The notes under the pieces were generated by a model, which was given only the letters and a program-made list of their open reading frames with translations, had not been told where the DNA came from and ran no database searches. Made by a program: the position numbers and the translations under genes. From Paracoccaceae bacterium (GTDB lineage Bacteria; Pseudomonadota; Alphaproteobacteria; Rhodobacterales; Rhodobacteraceae), in the NCBI GenBank assembly GCA_026709725.1, contig JAPOSK010000403.1, forward strand, positions 1 to 7,121: a stretch of 7,121 nucleotides of DNA, read 5' to 3'. Below are positions 6,297 through 7,121 of the stretch, in pieces (within the stretch, counting starts at the first letter, position 1; every line of letters starts with the position of its first letter).

Positions 6297-6470
6297 CGTG
6301 GTTTCCTTTCTGTTGGGACACGGAAACAGTTGGTCCCCCATAAGGCAGGAAACAATTGCCGATATTGCAAGGACGGGTTGCAGAAAGTGCAGGAAATGAC
6401 GTGCCTGATTCGTCAGTGGCCTTGCGGCACTGCGACTGGTATCTGTCAGATTCTCCGCCGGGGAGTCATT

Positions 6471-7004
6471 TCAGCTGGCAAGGTATCCGACCCGCGGGCC
6501 GGCAGCAGATGCCCTGAGGAGATCCTCGACATATCCGGATTCAGATGAGCGGCAGACAAGACGGGCCTCACCATCCGTTGTCATCCAGAGGGAGGCTGCA
6601 ACCTGACCGAAGCGGGTCCGGCGAAAAGTGCCGCTTCCAAAGGCTTCCGGTGCAAGGTTCACTGGTGTTTCATGCGCCAGGACATCGCGCATATCCGGTC
6701 CGCTGATGCAAAAAATGGTCCGCATTGACGATGTGTCCACCACAAGCGACGCTGTTGCGGACAGTTCTGCCTCAAGTGTTTCCATGCGATCGGGCAGATC
6801 GTCCCTATCAAGAATGAGGAGCAGTTCATCGGGCGACATCCACGCGACCGAATGGTCTTTGTTGGAGACAATTGCCCCGGGAGAGGGAACCTCAAGACCT
6901 GTTGCTGTGGCAAGACATTCCCGGACATCCGGTGCTGCCAGATCACAGCGCAGTGTTATCATTCCGGGTTCGTGAAGGCGCCCGATGGTGGTGTTCTCAG
7001 CCAC
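6471..7004 (-). CDS. soxG: Sarcosine oxidase gamma subunit (SoxG)
   Basis: This is the small non-catalytic subunit of heterotetrameric sarcosine oxidase, which demethylates sarcosine to glycine, producing H2O2 and 5,10-methylene-tetrahydrofolate. I chose GTG 7004 because GGGGAG lies about eight bases upstream and the start overlaps the soxA stop by eight bases, typical of this operon. The resulting 177 residues fit the family. Upstream in-frame ATGs (up to 7118) lie inside soxA. Family landmarks are LRCDL near the N-terminus, SVAWMSPDELLLIL at 52-65, the central SLVVDTSSMRTIFCISGPDMRDVL (86-109) and VNLAPEAFGSGTFRRTRFGQVAASLW (115-140), followed by a Ser/Glu-containing C-terminal helix. The motif order matches SoxG of alphaproteobacteria. 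Identification is strengthened by the SoxA tail directly upstream. Translational coupling to soxA is likely. Confidence 0.88.
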   Translation of the reverse strand: MAENTTIGRLHEPGMITLRCDLAAPDVRECLATATGLEVPSPGAIVSNKDHSVAWMSPDELLLILDRDDLPDRMETLEAELSATASLVVDTSSMRTIFCISGPDMRDVLAHETPVNLAPEAFGSGTFRRTRFGQVAASLWMTTDGEARLVCRSSESGYVEDLLRASAAGPRVGYLAS

Positions 7005-7121
7005 GCAGCTTCTCCCCATCCGGATCATGGAAGACAGGGCTGGTAACCCGGGCTTGAAATGATTGATCATTGGCCGACAATTCAATGACATCATCAGTGC
7101 GACCCCGCCCCCCGGCATGGA
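6997..7121 (-). CDS. soxA: Sarcosine oxidase alpha subunit (SoxA), C-terminal 40 residues only
   Basis: This frame enters from the right edge and stops at TGA 6999-6997. The 40 visible residues start HAGGRGRTDDVIEL and end ARVTSPVFHDPDGEKLRG. That ending is characteristic of SoxA, whose C-terminal half is a glycine-cleavage T-protein-like, folate-binding domain; these residues belong to its final beta-barrel. The same DNA is open in the frame of soxG for 38 codons, but the SoxA frame carries the conserved sequence. The soxG GTG lies inside the last codons, an eight-base overlap. The upstream FAD and NAD-binding domains and the partners soxB and soxD would lie beyond the window. Confidence 0.85.
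   Translation of the reverse strand, partial: HAGGRGRTDDVIELSANDQSFQARVTSPVFHDPDGEKLRG

Noticed and set aside
6414..6432. Hairpin after soxG (GNRA-type loop) as a terminator
   Set aside because: The stem has a bulge and only five plus two pairs, with no U-tract. A coincidence is as likely.
1..7121. CRISPR array, transposase or insertion-sequence ends
   Set aside because: No regularly spaced direct repeats, no transposase motifs and no paired terminal inverted repeats were found.

Overview
The window looks like chromosomal DNA from an alphaproteobacterium. The reasons are a SoxA–SoxG junction of the heterotetrameric sarcosine oxidase type, a class A FAD monooxygenase, a lipoprotein M48 peptidase with a PDZ domain, moderately high GC, and short intergenic gaps. 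The lineage is inferred from gene content; no rRNA or tRNA gene is present to confirm it.

Left block (1–1883, minus strand): a class A flavin monooxygenase is followed after a 24-base gap by an exported, substrate-binding-like protein that runs off the left edge. The pair could serve uptake and oxidation of an organic, perhaps aromatic, acid, but the substrate is unknown. A divergent regulatory region (about 1884–2028) holds a credible sigma-70 promoter reading right, a 7-bp inverted repeat touching its -35 box, and a 10-bp palindrome in its spacer. Centre-left block (2029–3511, plus strand): this promoter leads into a 29-codon ORF, a 56-residue two-helix membrane protein, and an M48 zinc metalloprotease with an apparent lipoprotein signal and a PDZ domain. 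Together they look like a small envelope-protein operon.

Centre-right block (3664–5539, minus strand, convergent with the M48 gene): a RecF/OLD-like AAA ATPase is followed seven bases later by a DUF4276 (Toprim-like) protein. The pair resembles two-gene ATPase–nuclease defence modules. Each gene carries a one-base frame break at a homopolymer. Correcting both restores a 410-residue ATPase and a 211-residue partner. The breaks may be sequencing errors, real inactivation, or slippage switches; the sequence alone cannot decide. Upstream lies about 580 bases with no convincing gene.

Right block (6120–7121, minus strand): the C-terminus of SoxA (sarcosine oxidase alpha subunit) overlaps the start of soxG (gamma subunit), followed by a small basic 58-residue protein. 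This is the end of a sarcosine oxidase operon used for one-carbon and glycine-betaine/creatinine catabolism.
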